In this document: positions 56,049 to 64,000 of the stretch, piece after piece
Position numbering within the stretch: the stretch's first letter is position 1
Layout of the letters: each line of letters starts with the position of its first letter
Assembly (NCBI RefSeq): GCF_023223525.1
Contig: NZ_JALPRX010000065.1
Location: 17,736-81,735, forward strand
Length of the DNA stretch: 64,000 bases
Source of the DNA: Roseomonas acroporae
GTDB taxonomy: Bacteria; Pseudomonadota; Alphaproteobacteria; Acetobacterales; Acetobacteraceae
Direction: 5' to 3'
The notes under the pieces: generated by a model
Database searches by the model: none
What the model saw: only the letters and a program-made list of their open reading frames with translations
What the model was told of the DNA's origin: nothing
Made by a program: the position numbers and the translations under genes

Positions 56049-56412
56049 CGTCCGAGTCTCTCCCTCGCGGTCCCCTACGCCCGGCCCTTCTAGAGCATTT
56101 TCAGGCCGGGCGTACTCGCCCACCGGCTCGGGAAATGCGTGAAAACAAGGGCCGGCGCGACTTCCGTCCACCCCGGGCCGGGCGGCAGCCGCGCCGGCGG
56201 CCGACGGCGGTTCTCCCCGCCCCCGGCCGCCCCCGGCCGCGCCCGCCGGCCCGATCGGCGCGACGGCGTTCCCCTGCCGCGAGCCGCGTGATATCGCCCC
56301 CCGGACGCCGCGCCCGCCGCGCCGGCCGAGGCCACCCCCGCCGGCACAGCCCGGCCGGGCCGCCCCGCCGGCCCCTCGCGCCGCACCCATCCGGCTGCGG
56401 AGGATCGCCCCC
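56049..56412. other. Divergent gap with a partial inverted-repeat element
   Basis: This 364-bp gap lies upstream of two divergent genes. It contains the 56091-56146 repeat-like element, then GC-rich filler. No gene is recognised. Confidence 0.55.
56091..56146. repeat. TAGAGCATTTTC-type inverted repeat
   Basis: GCATTTTC (56095-56102) and GGAAATGC (56131-56138) are imperfect inverted ends around a GC-rich core. TCTAGAGCATTTTC-type ends are, as I recall, common on dispersed intergenic repeats of alphaproteobacteria. Only one copy is visible here. Confidence 0.4.
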
Positions 56413-57855
56413 ATGGACCACACCCTGCTCGACCCCGCCGGCACCGAACCGCGCCCGCCACGGGCCGCCGCCACCCCGGCGCACCTCGCCGCCGTCCTCG
56501 CCGCCACCCGCGAATTCCTCGGCGAGCGCCTCACCGAGAACCGCGCCGTGCGCGAGCAGCACGGCCGCGGCGAGGACACCACCACCCCGACCCTCCCGGA
56601 CGCCGTCGCCTTCGCCGAGAGCACCGGCGAGGTCTCGCGCCTCCTCGCCCTCTGCCACGCCCACGGCGTGCCCGTCACCGCCTTCGGCGCCGGCACCTCG
56701 CTGGAGGGCCACGTCAACCCGGTGCGCGGCGGCATCAGCCTCGACCTCTCGCGCATGAACCGCATCCTGGAGGTGAACCAGGAGGACATGGACTGCCTGA
56801 TCGAGCCCGGCGTCACCCGCCACCAGCTCAACGACCACCTGCGCGACCAGGGCCTGTTCTTCCCCGTCGACCCCGGCAGCCACTGCACCATCGGCGGCAT
56901 GTGCGCGACCCGCGCCTCCGGCACCAACGCCGTCCGCTACGGCACCATCCGCGAGAACGTGCTGGGGCTGGAGGTGGTGCTGGCCGACGGCCGCGTCATC
57001 AACACCGGCGGGCGCGTCCGCAAGGCCGCCAACGGCTACGACCTGACGCACCTCATGATCGGCTCCGAGGGCACGCTCGGCATCGTCACGAAGGTCCGCC
57101 TGCGCCTGCACGGCATCCCCGAGGCGACCAGCGCCGCCGTCTGCCAGTTCCCGACCCTGCGCGCCGCCGTCGAGACCGTCATCACCACCATGCAGTCCGG
57201 CATCCCGGTCGCGCGCATCGAGCTGCTCGACGAGGTGCAGGTCGCCGCCTGCATCCGCTACTCCAAGCTCGAAGGGCTGGCCGAGCTGCCCACCCTGTTC
57301 TTCGAGTTCCACGGCTCGGAGAACGGCGTCGCCGAGCAGGCGCGGGCCGTCGAGGCGATCGCGCTGGAGGCCGGCGGCAACGGCTTCGCCTGGGCGACCG
57401 ACGCCGAGACCCGCAACAGGCTCTGGACCGCCCGCCACAACGCCTACTGGGCCGCCATCGCCTCGCAGCCCAACAGCCGCGGCGTCACCACCGATGTCTG
57501 CGTCCCCATCTCCCGACTCGCCGAGGCGCTGCTCGGCGCCAAGGCGGAGATCGAGGCCTCCGGCCTCTCCGCGCCCATGGTCGGCCATGTCGGCGACGGC
57601 AATTTCCACACCGTCATCCTGGTGGACCAGGACGACCCCGACGCGCTGGAACGCGCCTGGGCGCTGGACCGGAAGATCGTCGCGCGCGGCCTCGCCGTCG
57701 GCGGCACCTGCTCGGGCGAGCACGGCATCGGCCTCGGCAAGCGCGAATTCCTGGAGCAGGAGCACGGGCCGGAGGCGCTGGCCGTGATGCGCAGCCTCAA
57801 GGCGGCGCTGGACCCGAAGGGCATCCTCAACCCGGGCAAGATGTTCCGGAACTGA
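56413..57855 (+). CDS. FAD-linked D-lactate/glycolate-type dehydrogenase
   Basis: This 480-residue flavoenzyme of the FAD_binding_4 family has VTAFGAGTSLEGHVNP, GGMCATRASGTNAVRYGT, the metal-site GHVGDGNFH and SGEHGIGLGKREFLE. These match D-lactate dehydrogenase (cytochrome) members. It stands alone, 364 bp from its divergent neighbour. It shares domain structure, but little close identity, with the enzyme at 27450-28898, so the two likely use different hydroxy acids. Confidence 0.9.
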   Translation: MDHTLLDPAGTEPRPPRAAATPAHLAAVLAATREFLGERLTENRAVREQHGRGEDTTTPTLPDAVAFAESTGEVSRLLALCHAHGVPVTAFGAGTSLEGHVNPVRGGISLDLSRMNRILEVNQEDMDCLIEPGVTRHQLNDHLRDQGLFFPVDPGSHCTIGGMCATRASGTNAVRYGTIRENVLGLEVVLADGRVINTGGRVRKAANGYDLTHLMIGSEGTLGIVTKVRLRLHGIPEATSAAVCQFPTLRAAVETVITTMQSGIPVARIELLDEVQVAACIRYSKLEGLAELPTLFFEFHGSENGVAEQARAVEAIALEAGGNGFAWATDAETRNRLWTARHNAYWAAIASQPNSRGVTTDVCVPISRLAEALLGAKAEIEASGLSAPMVGHVGDGNFHTVILVDQDDPDALERAWALDRKIVARGLAVGGTCSGEHGIGLGKREFLEQEHGPEALAVMRSLKAALDPKGILNPGKMFRN

Positions 57856-57962
57856 AGCGGCGAAGGGCGGGAACGGTCCCGGCCGGCACGCCGCCCCGCC
57901 AACCCGGACCCGCCGTCCCGGCGGACGGCCCCGGACCCGCCGTCCCGGCGGACGGCGCCGCC

Positions 57963-60539
57963 TCAGCGATCGGCCATCGCCCGGCGCGGGTCGAAGGCCA
58001 CCAGCCGCGCCGACGGGACCGCCCCCGAGGGCGTCCCCGAGGGCGTTCCGGACACGGCCTCCGGCGTGGTCCCGGCGGCCAGCCGGCCGATCCGCCCGGG
58101 CATCTCCGGCGCCTCCTCCGCCAGCCGCAGGAAGTCCGCGGCCGCCAGTTCCAGCAGGTGGCAGAAGCCCACCGCGCGGGCGCGCCCCTGCCGGTGCGTG
58201 CCGGCCAGCACCTCCTCCGCGCCGAACACCGAATCGCGGCCGAGCCGCACCTCCTGCCCGTCCCGCACCACCTCCACCTCGCCGGCGCTGACGAGGTAGA
58301 CCGCGTCCGCCCGCTGCCCGGCCCGGTACAGCCGCTCCCCCGGCACGGCGAAGCGCAGGGTCACGCTCAGCGCCAGGTCGTGCAGCGCCGCCTCCTGCAG
58401 GCTGGCGAAGGCGGGAAACTCCTTCAGCCGCCGGTCGAGCCCGGCCTGGAGGTTGAAGCGCAGCGGCCGGCTCACCTGCCCGGCCGCGGCCTCCAGCCCG
58501 CGCATCAGCTCCTGGAACAGCTCCTCGCCGATCAGCGATTCGCGGTGCAGCGAGACATACTCCTCGGCCTCCAGCCGCAGGCCGATCTGGCGCAGCATCC
58601 GGCGCTCCAGCGCCTCGGCGTAGCCCGGGTACTGCAGGCGCAGCGTGTCGATCGCGTCCTGCAGCATGTCGTCGCGCCGGGCCACGATGTCGGCCACGAT
58701 CTCGGTGACGCGGCGGCCCAGCACCGGCTCCATGCGCTCGCGCATGAAGCGCGTCATCGCCACCGAGACGACGTGGGTGATCTGGAGCATCTCGAAACGC
58801 TCGGCCATGGCGTGCATCAGCAGCCGGTCGTAGCGGAAGCGGCGGTGGACGCGCTGCGCGAACCGGAAGCGCAGCGTCGGCTGCAGGCGGCGCCGGGCGG
58901 CCTGCACGTAGCCGTGCCGCCCGCCCGCCCGCGCCCCGTCGAGCATGCTCTCCGAGGTCCAGAGCATGCTCTCGATCACCCGCCGCGAGATGCCGCGCTC
59001 GCGGAAGATCTCCAGCAGCAGCGCACGCTCCTGCGAGGCGAAGGTGATGAGGCCGAGCGTCACGCGCTCGCGGTCGCTGATCGCGGTGTCGAAGGTGTTG
59101 GCCGCCGTCTCGCGGCGGATGCGCCGCTCGTAGCGGTCGAGCACCGGCGCCGTGGCCGGGGCGGAGAAGCCCAGCTCCCCCGCCATGCGCCGCAGCCGGT
59201 CGCGCACCTCGCCGAGGCCGATCGCCACCACCTGGTTGCGCAGCGCCTGGTCGGCCGGCGAGAGCCGGTCGAGCTTCAGCGCCCGCACCAGGAAGGGCAG
59301 CGTGGTGCCGTTCACCAGCAGGCTGAACAGCACGAAGCCGGTGGCCAGGATCGCCACGAATTGCTGGATCCGCGGCGGCACCGCCGGGTTCTCCGTCACG
59401 GCGAGCGCCAGCGCCAGGGTGATGGCGCCGCGCAGGCCGCCCCAGAGCATCGTCACCTTGAACGGGATCGGCACGCGCTGGCAGAGCCCGGCCCAGCGCA
59501 GCGTCGGCAGGATGGTGAACAGCACCAGCGCCCGCGCCGCGGTCGCGGCCAGCACCACGACGCCGACCAGGGCGAGGTCGCCCCGGTCCATCCCCAGCAT
59601 CAGCTTCGGCACCAGCATGGCGGCCAGCACGAAGACCAGGCTGGAGGCCCAGAAGGCGAGCTGGTCCCACACCTCGTGCAGGAAGGTCCAGGATTGCGGG
59701 CGGAAGGTGGAGGGGCCGGCGGCGCTCAGCGTCAGCCCCGCCGTCGCCGCCGCCACCACGCCGGAGACGTGCAGGAAGCGCTCGTCGATGATGTAGGCGA
59801 GGTAGGGCAGCGCCAGGGTCAGCGTGGTCTCCGCCGCGCGGTTGCCGCCGAGCCAGGGGATGGCGGCCAGCACCAGCCGCGCCAGCAGGAAGCCCGCCAG
59901 CATCCCGCCCCCGAAGGAGAGGACGAAGTCGCGCGCCGCCGTCAGCGGGTCGAGCGGGGCGCCGCCCGCGAGGTGCGAGAGCAGCATGGTGAAGAGCGCG
60001 ATCGCGGCCGCGTCGTTGAGCAGGCTCTCGCCCTCGACCAGCCGCGTCAGCCGCCCGTCGGCGCCGATGTCGCGGAACACGCCGACCACGGCCGAGGGAT
60101 CGGTGGTGGCGACGATGGCGCCCAGCATCAGGCAGGCGGCCAGCGGCACGCCGCCCGCGAGCGGGTGCAGCGCGTAGCCGATGGCGAAGGTGGTGACCAG
60201 CACCGCCACCACCGCCATCACCAGCACCGGCGCCGCGTCCCGCGCGAGGCGGCGGACGTCGATCCGCAGCGCCCCGTGGAACACCAGCAGCGGCAGGAAG
60301 ACGAGCAGGAACACCTCGGCGTTGACGGGAAGCCGCGTCACCCGGCTCGCCGCCTCGTCCAGCACGCCGGCGACGCGGTCGTGCAGCAGCAGGGTGGCGA
60401 CGCCGCCGATCATCACGCCCACCATGGCCAGCAGGACCGAGTCCGACAGCAGCAGGCGGCGGGCGAGCGGCTGGATGGCGCTGACGATGACCAGCAGCAC
60501 GGCGATGACCAGCAGCGTGTCGGGCAGTTCCGTGAGCAT
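57963..60539 (-). CDS. CPA1-type cation:proton antiporter with cyclic-nucleotide-binding domain
   Basis: This 858-residue protein has a Na+/H+ exchanger domain of about 12 helices (LPDTLLVIAVLLVIVSAI at the start; GAIVATTDPSAVVGVFRDIG and SLLNDAAAIALF carry the conserved Asp residues), a long helical cytoplasmic region, and a C-terminal cNMP-binding domain (FAVPGERLYRAGQRADAVYLV in part). It would exchange Na+ or K+ for H+ under cyclic-nucleotide or stress control. A 12-bp repeat (around 58021-58052) gives GTPSGTPSG near the C-terminus. ATG 60539 gives a normal N-terminus. Confidence 0.9.
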   Translation of the reverse strand: MLTELPDTLLVIAVLLVIVSAIQPLARRLLLSDSVLLAMVGVMIGGVATLLLHDRVAGVLDEAASRVTRLPVNAEVFLLVFLPLLVFHGALRIDVRRLARDAAPVLVMAVVAVLVTTFAIGYALHPLAGGVPLAACLMLGAIVATTDPSAVVGVFRDIGADGRLTRLVEGESLLNDAAAIALFTMLLSHLAGGAPLDPLTAARDFVLSFGGGMLAGFLLARLVLAAIPWLGGNRAAETTLTLALPYLAYIIDERFLHVSGVVAAATAGLTLSAAGPSTFRPQSWTFLHEVWDQLAFWASSLVFVLAAMLVPKLMLGMDRGDLALVGVVVLAATAARALVLFTILPTLRWAGLCQRVPIPFKVTMLWGGLRGAITLALALAVTENPAVPPRIQQFVAILATGFVLFSLLVNGTTLPFLVRALKLDRLSPADQALRNQVVAIGLGEVRDRLRRMAGELGFSAPATAPVLDRYERRIRRETAANTFDTAISDRERVTLGLITFASQERALLLEIFRERGISRRVIESMLWTSESMLDGARAGGRHGYVQAARRRLQPTLRFRFAQRVHRRFRYDRLLMHAMAERFEMLQITHVVSVAMTRFMRERMEPVLGRRVTEIVADIVARRDDMLQDAIDTLRLQYPGYAEALERRMLRQIGLRLEAEEYVSLHRESLIGEELFQELMRGLEAAAGQVSRPLRFNLQAGLDRRLKEFPAFASLQEAALHDLALSVTLRFAVPGERLYRAGQRADAVYLVSAGEVEVVRDGQEVRLGRDSVFGAEEVLAGTHRQGRARAVGFCHLLELAAADFLRLAEEAPEMPGRIGRLAAGTTPEAVSGTPSGTPSGAVPSARLVAFDPRRAMADR

Positions 60540-60942
60540 CCTGTCGGCTCCTGCGGCGTGCGCCGGCCGGCGCCGGCCGGTCCGGTGGGGCGATCGAAGG
60601 GAGGCGCCCGTCGCCGGGGCGCCCCCGAAGTGATTGCCGGCCGCCCCGCGCCCCGTCGCGGACCGCGCGTTCCGGAACCGGGGCCGGGTCGCGGGCATCG
60701 CCCGCCTGGGAGGCATGCGCCAGACCGTCGCCGCACCGCAACCCCCGAGGGTGCGGCGCAACGGCCCGGCGCGGCAGCGTCGCACGGGAAGACGTTGCCG
60801 TGTGCGGCAAAGGGTTGCGCATGGTTCGCCACGGCGCCGTCACCCATCTGCAACATGAGCGGCGCGCCTCGTCCCGTTCACAGCCCGTTCGCGTTGACAA
60901 GGGCGTTGAAATCCATCGGGGAAGCGCGGGCGGGGTGACGGG

Positions 60943-60975
60943 CATCCCCAGGGTTATCCACAGGCGCTGGGGATG
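60943..60975 (+). promoter_or_regulatory. DnaA box displayed in a hairpin
   Basis: TTATCCACA (60954-60962) is a perfect DnaA-box consensus. It is the loop content of a hairpin with perfect 9-bp arms CATCCCCAG (60943-60951) and CTGGGGATG (60967-60975). Only one full box was seen, with a degenerate TGTGGGGAT on the right, so a regulatory rather than origin role is more likely. Confidence 0.45.
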
Positions 60976-61142
60976 TTCCTGTGGGGATCGTCGGCAACCC
61001 CGCCAGCGACGGCGGATTCCGCCGCCGGGGGCGGGGACCGGGATTGGGGCCGGGGTTGGGGTCGGCCGGCGCCCCGCCTGCCTCCCCGCCATCAGGCACC
61101 GGCCGTGCCGCCGTGCGCGGCGACCGCCCGCCGGTAGCGGGA

Positions 61143-61198
61143 TGCCGGAGTCGCACTGCCGGAGTCGCATCGCCCGAGTCGCATTGCCGGAGTCGGGC
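61143..61198 (+). repeat. 14-bp x4 direct repeat
   Basis: TGCCGGAGTCGCAC, TGCCGGAGTCGCAT, CGCCCGAGTCGCAT and TGCCGGAGTCGGGC follow one another exactly, ending 77 bp before the amidohydrolase start. Period and copy number equal those of the array at 7328-7383. Confidence 0.85.
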
Positions 61199-61275
61199 CA
61201 TCGGGACCGGCCCGCCGGAAACCGCCATTCCCCCGCGCCGTTCGGCGCGCAGTCGGATGACAGGCGGCCGCGGCT

Positions 61276-62169
61276 ATGGCTTCATTCCCGTGGATGGACG
61301 TTCCGCTTCCCACCTCCGCCGAGCTGTCGACGCTGCCGCCGGTCCTGATCACGCGACCGGAACGGCAGACGACGCCGCTCGTCTTCGCCTCGCCCCATTC
61401 CGGCCGCGCCTATCCGGGAACGCTGGTGGCCGAGTCGCGCCTCGACCCGGTGGCGCTGCGCCGTTCCGAGGACGGCTTCGTCGAGGAGCTGTTCGCGGCC
61501 GCGCCCGACCATGGCGCGCCGCTGCTCGCCGCCACCTTCCCGCGCGTCTACTGCGACGCCAACCGCGAGGCGTGGGAGCTGGACCCGGCGATGTTCGACG
61601 GGCCGCTGCCTCCCTGGGTGAACACGGCCAGCCCGCGCGTCGGCGCCGGGCTGGGCACCATCGCCCGCGTGGTGGCGACCGGCGAGACCGTGTACCGACG
61701 CAAGCTGACCTTCGCCGAGGCGGAGGCGCGCATCCGCCAGTGCTGGCAGCCCTACCACGACGCGCTGGCGGCGCTGATCGCCGAGACCCGCGCCCGCTTC
61801 GGCTTCTGCCTGCTGGTCGACTGCCATTCCATGCCCACCCATCCCGCCCAGAGCGGCACGCCGCCGGCCTTCGTGCTCGGCGACGCGCACGGCACCGCCT
61901 GCGCGCCGCGCGCGACGCGGCTGGTGGAGGAGGCCCTCTCGGGCATGGGCTACCGGGTGCGGCGCAACGACCCCTATGCCGGCGGCTACGTCACCCGCCA
62001 CTACGGCCGCCCGCGCGACGGGGTGCACGCCCTGCAGATCGAGATCGCGCGCACCCTCTACATGGACGAGGTGGCGGTGGAGCGCGGCCCCGGCATGGCG
62101 GCGCTGCGCCGCGACCTGACGGCGCTGGTGGCGCTGATGGCCGGAACGGACTGGTCCTTCCTCGCCTGA
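61276..62169 (+). CDS. N-formylglutamate amidohydrolase
   Basis: This 297-residue protein belongs to the N-formylglutamate deformylase family (HutG/FGase type). The N-terminal PLVFASPHSGRAYP motif and the CHSMPTHP metal-site segment are characteristic. It releases formate and glutamate at the end of one histidine-degradation route. No hut genes are near, so the true N-formyl or related substrate is unproven. Confidence 0.88.
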   Translation: MASFPWMDVPLPTSAELSTLPPVLITRPERQTTPLVFASPHSGRAYPGTLVAESRLDPVALRRSEDGFVEELFAAAPDHGAPLLAATFPRVYCDANREAWELDPAMFDGPLPPWVNTASPRVGAGLGTIARVVATGETVYRRKLTFAEAEARIRQCWQPYHDALAALIAETRARFGFCLLVDCHSMPTHPAQSGTPPAFVLGDAHGTACAPRATRLVEEALSGMGYRVRRNDPYAGGYVTRHYGRPRDGVHALQIEIARTLYMDEVAVERGPGMAALRRDLTALVALMAGTDWSFLA

Positions 62170-62468
62170 AACCCGGCCGCGACGGCCCGCGGCCCATGCA
62201 TTCCAGCCCCTGCGCGTTCCAGCCGAGGACATCCCCGCCCGCGACACGGAGATGCGCGGACACAGGGGCGGGGGACGCCTCGGCCCGGCCCTCGCCGGGC
62301 GGGCCATGGCGGCCTATGGCGCCCCGTCACCGGCCGCCCCTTCGCCCGGCGGCGTGAAAGCGGCGTGGACACCCCCTCACGCCGGCGGGACGGCGTTCCG
62401 CCACGCCCCGCCAGCCTTCCGACGGGTCCCGCCCGGCGGGGCATCGTTCCCGCCACCGGGACGCAGGC

Positions 62469-62497
62469 AAAAAAAATGGCGGTGCCGAAGCACCGCC
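62469..62497 (-). terminator. Intrinsic terminator of the candidate sRNA
   Basis: On the minus strand, GGCGGTGC-TTCG-GCACCGCC (62497-62478) is a perfect 8-bp stem with a UUCG tetraloop, followed by A and eight T (62476-62469). This is the clearest rho-independent terminator in the window, yet no minus-strand protein gene lies before it. Confidence 0.9.
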
Positions 62498-62553
62498 AAG
62501 TTTAGGGAGGAAACGTCCAAGAAAGACAGCAACACGAGAACCTCGTGCGCTGC
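62469..62553 (-). ncRNA. Candidate small RNA, about 85 nt, with anti-SD motif
   Basis: The transcript is predicted from a promoter at 62561-62589 to the terminator. It has a 5' hairpin (CACGAG/CTCGTG arms, extended by CAGC/GCTG), a single-stranded middle with TTTCCTCCC able to pair with Shine-Dalgarno sequences, and the terminator. This layout resembles Hfq-type alphaproteobacterial regulatory RNAs with CCUCC motifs. No close family was identified from memory. Targets would be mRNAs with GGGAGG-type ribosome-binding sites (inference). Confidence 0.7.
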
Positions 62554-62560
62554 GAGAGGA

Positions 62561-62589
62561 AATCTAGGCGGGAAATCGTTTGCACGCAA
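62561..62589 (-). promoter_or_regulatory. Sigma-70-type promoter of the candidate sRNA
   Basis: Minus-strand reading gives -35 TTGCGT (62589-62584), 17 bp, then -10 TAGATT (62566-62561). Both hexamers are near consensus with ideal spacing. Initiation would be expected near 62553. Confidence 0.65.
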
Positions 62590-62690
62590 GTGGAATTCTG
62601 CGCCGCACCAACACGGACACGTGATTCCGGTCGAGGCAGCCCCCTGCCTTCCGCAGGGCATCTGGCACGGTGCTTGCCGCCCGGGGCGCC

Positions 62691-63569
62691 ATGCTCCCCT
62701 GGCTTCCCCGCCGGCGCCGCCCATGGCCGATGCCGGCTCCACGCCTCGCCATCCTCCTCGCCTGCCTGGTGCTGGGCTGCCTGCCGGCCGTCCCGGCCGC
62801 CGGCTTCTCCCAGGGCGATCCGGGCCGCCTCTGCCGCGCCGCCATCGCCACGGCGGAACGCGAGGCCGGGCTGCCCGCGCAGATGCTCCACGCCATCGCC
62901 AGGGTCGAATCGGGCCGGCGCGATCCCGCCACCGGGCTCGTCCTTCCCTGGCCCTGGATCATCAACGCCGAGGGGCGCGGCAGTATTTTCCAGAGCCGGG
63001 AGGAAGCGATTGCCGCCGTGCAGCAACTTCAGGCGCGCGGCGTCCGCTCGATCGACGTGGGCTGCATGCAGATCAACCTCAGCGCCCACCCCGGTGCCTT
63101 CCCCTCGCTGGAGGCGGCCTTCGATCCCCTCGCCAATGCCCGCTACGCGGTGCAGTTCCTGCTCCGTCTCAACGAGACGCGGCGGGACTGGAACGTGACG
63201 ATCGGCAACTACCATTCCGGCACGCCGGAGCGCGCCGGCGCCTATCGTGCCGCCGTGCTGGCCGCCTGGCAGCAGGAGACCCGGTTCGCCGCCATCGACC
63301 CGCCCGGCACGCTGTCGGGGCTGGGCGGCCTGCCGGCGGCCTCGGCCTATCGTCCGCCGATCATGCTCGGCGGCTTCGCCGGGCTCGGCGTCGGGGCGGG
63401 CGGCTTCGGCATGCCGGCGCTCACCGCGGGCGGCGGGTCGCGCGCGGGCCTGGCAATGGGCGGCGGGACCGGCGGCCGTGGCCTGGACGCCTACCGCGCG
63501 GCGCCCATCCCGCTGATGACGCGTGGCCCGGCGCCGCTGCGGCTCGCCGACGCGCTGCCGCTGCGCTGA
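62691..63569 (+). CDS. Lytic transglycosylase, SLT-domain protein
   Basis: This 292-residue exported enzyme has an Arg-rich n-region and hydrophobic signal (RLAILLACLVLGCLPAVPAAG), then a soluble lytic transglycosylase domain with catalytic Glu in LHAIARVESG and the DVGCMQINL motif. It cleaves peptidoglycan in the periplasm, often to make room for machines such as pili. The C-terminal 100 residues are Gly/Ala-rich. ATG 62691 chosen; GTG 62670 and ATG 62730 are alternatives. Confidence 0.87.
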   Translation: MLPWLPRRRRPWPMPAPRLAILLACLVLGCLPAVPAAGFSQGDPGRLCRAAIATAEREAGLPAQMLHAIARVESGRRDPATGLVLPWPWIINAEGRGSIFQSREEAIAAVQQLQARGVRSIDVGCMQINLSAHPGAFPSLEAAFDPLANARYAVQFLLRLNETRRDWNVTIGNYHSGTPERAGAYRAAVLAAWQQETRFAAIDPPGTLSGLGGLPAASAYRPPIMLGGFAGLGVGAGGFGMPALTAGGGSRAGLAMGGGTGGRGLDAYRAAPIPLMTRGPAPLRLADALPLR

Positions 63570-64000
63570 GAGCCGGCTGGAGAGGCCCGCGGGCCGGTCT
63601 GGCGGGTCTTCTCCGCGCCCGGGGGAAAAGGCGGAGCGTCAGCCCCTTGCCCAGATGCCCCGCATCGGGGAAGGGACTTCCTTCCCGGCACGAAAAATCC
63701 CTCGCCATCCCTCCGCCGCAGTCCTCTCCGACCGGCTCCGGGCCCATGGCACCGGAGCGGATCGCCAGGGGCGGACAGGCCCGAAGGCGTGAAGCCGCGC
63801 CGAGGACAAGGATCTGTGGCGACGCGCGGTCGCCACCGCACGGCGCTTCGCCATGGGCCGGGGCCGTCGGACACGGAAAAGGGCGCCTCGCGGCGCCCTT
63901 CCCCTCGGTCTCTCGCCCCGGCGCCGGCCCCACCCCCTGTCCCGGGGAGGGCCGTGGCGGGGCCGGTCGGCGGGGGCAGGCCCCCGCCGGGCCGGAACTA
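63570..64000. other. Right-end region without a gene
   Basis: These 431 bp after the transglycosylase show no coding family. They hold CCCCG-CAT-CGGGG hairpin near 63658 and a terminator at 63879-63900. Confidence 0.5.
63879..63900 (-). terminator. Terminator hairpin near right end
   Basis: AAGGGCGCC (63879-63887) and GGCGCCCTT (63892-63900) are perfect 9-bp arms around TCGC. Read on the minus strand the stem is followed by a short T-run (TTTTCC), so it probably ends a minus-strand gene lying beyond the window; it may also serve the transglycosylase. Confidence 0.6.

Larger units (their letters stand above)
60540..61275. other. 736-bp intergenic region with DnaA box and repeats
   Basis: This is the largest gap of the window, between the divergent antiporter and N-formylglutamate amidohydrolase genes. 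It has an 8-bp-arm hairpin (GCCGCACC 60730-60737 / GGTGCGGC 60750-60757), a DnaA-box hairpin (60943-60975), GGGGTTGGGG-like repeats near 61035 and a 14-bp x4 array at 61143-61198. Open frames here show no family resemblance. Confidence 0.6.
62170..62690. other. Gap holding the candidate small RNA
   Basis: This 521-bp gap has GC-rich sequence to about 62460, then a clearly less GC-rich block at 62465-62600 containing a minus-strand promoter and terminator. No protein gene is recognised. Confidence 0.65.

Noticed and set aside
56101..61170. Minus-strand frame of nearly 1700 codons
   Set aside because: It spans several unrelated genes and gaps, with Arg/Ala/Gly-rich content only; an artefact of GC-rich DNA.
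60540..61275. Possible replication origin
   Set aside because: Only one full DnaA box, no AT-rich unwinding region, and no dnaA, parAB, hemE or repABC nearby.

Overview
The window is very GC-rich DNA with dense gene packing and GC-ending codons. Gene content (a C-P lyase operon, several tripartite tricarboxylate transporter (TTT/Bug) binding proteins, a Tad pilus island, a hemin uptake operon and beta-oxidation genes) suggests a chromosomal segment of an alphaproteobacterium, most likely a Roseomonas-like member of the Acetobacteraceae. The taxonomic call is an inference; no rRNA, tRNA, integrase or transposase was seen.

Layout, left to right. (1) 119-5398: a beta-oxidation operon (thiolase, a dehydrogenase/hydratase fusion, acyl-CoA dehydrogenase). 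(2) 5483-8693: an MscS channel with a cyclic-nucleotide-binding domain and a divergent MFS exporter, separated by a repeat-rich gap holding a LacI-type palindrome. (3) 8779-15510: divergent phnF repressor and the tightly overlapping phnGHIJKLM C-P lyase core. (4) 15831-18869: a very large exported protein joining a PAP2 acid phosphatase to an autotransporter barrel, preceded by a Pho-box-like tandem repeat. Regions 3 and 4 look like a phosphorus-acquisition island.

(5) 19236-29950: a catabolic island led by an IclR regulator: four-carbon sugar-acid kinase, PdxA2-type dehydrogenase, iron alcohol dehydrogenase, a cytoplasmic sialidase-like Asp-box protein, a DapA/NanA-type lyase, an SDR, an FAD-linked 2-hydroxyacid dehydrogenase and two Bug receptors. 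The substrate is unknown. (6) 30310-41704, minus strand: a complete Tad/Cpa pilus machine (cpaA-B-C-D-E-F, tadB-C-D, two TadE-like proteins and a vWA TadG) without a recognisable Flp pilin. (7) 42112-47545: a TonB hemin receptor and hmuTUV, with a Fur-like palindrome upstream.

(8) 47799-53224, minus strand: Bug receptor with benzoylformate decarboxylase, LON-domain protein, CnoX-like thioredoxin and a prolyl-tRNA editing protein. (9) 53411-63569: LemA plus M48 protease, a small exported unknown, an FAD-linked dehydrogenase, a cation/proton antiporter with a cNMP domain, a 736-bp gap with a DnaA box, N-formylglutamate amidohydrolase, and a lytic transglycosylase. Between the last two, on the minus strand, is a strong candidate for an unannotated small RNA of about 85 nt with its own promoter, an anti-Shine-Dalgarno motif and an intrinsic terminator.

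A recurring oddity is a family of degenerate short tandem repeats. Inside genes the period is 12 or 15 bp and in frame, often around a CCCTGG core, giving low-complexity inserts in otherwise ordinary proteins. Several gaps carry related arrays, including two of 14 bp x 4.
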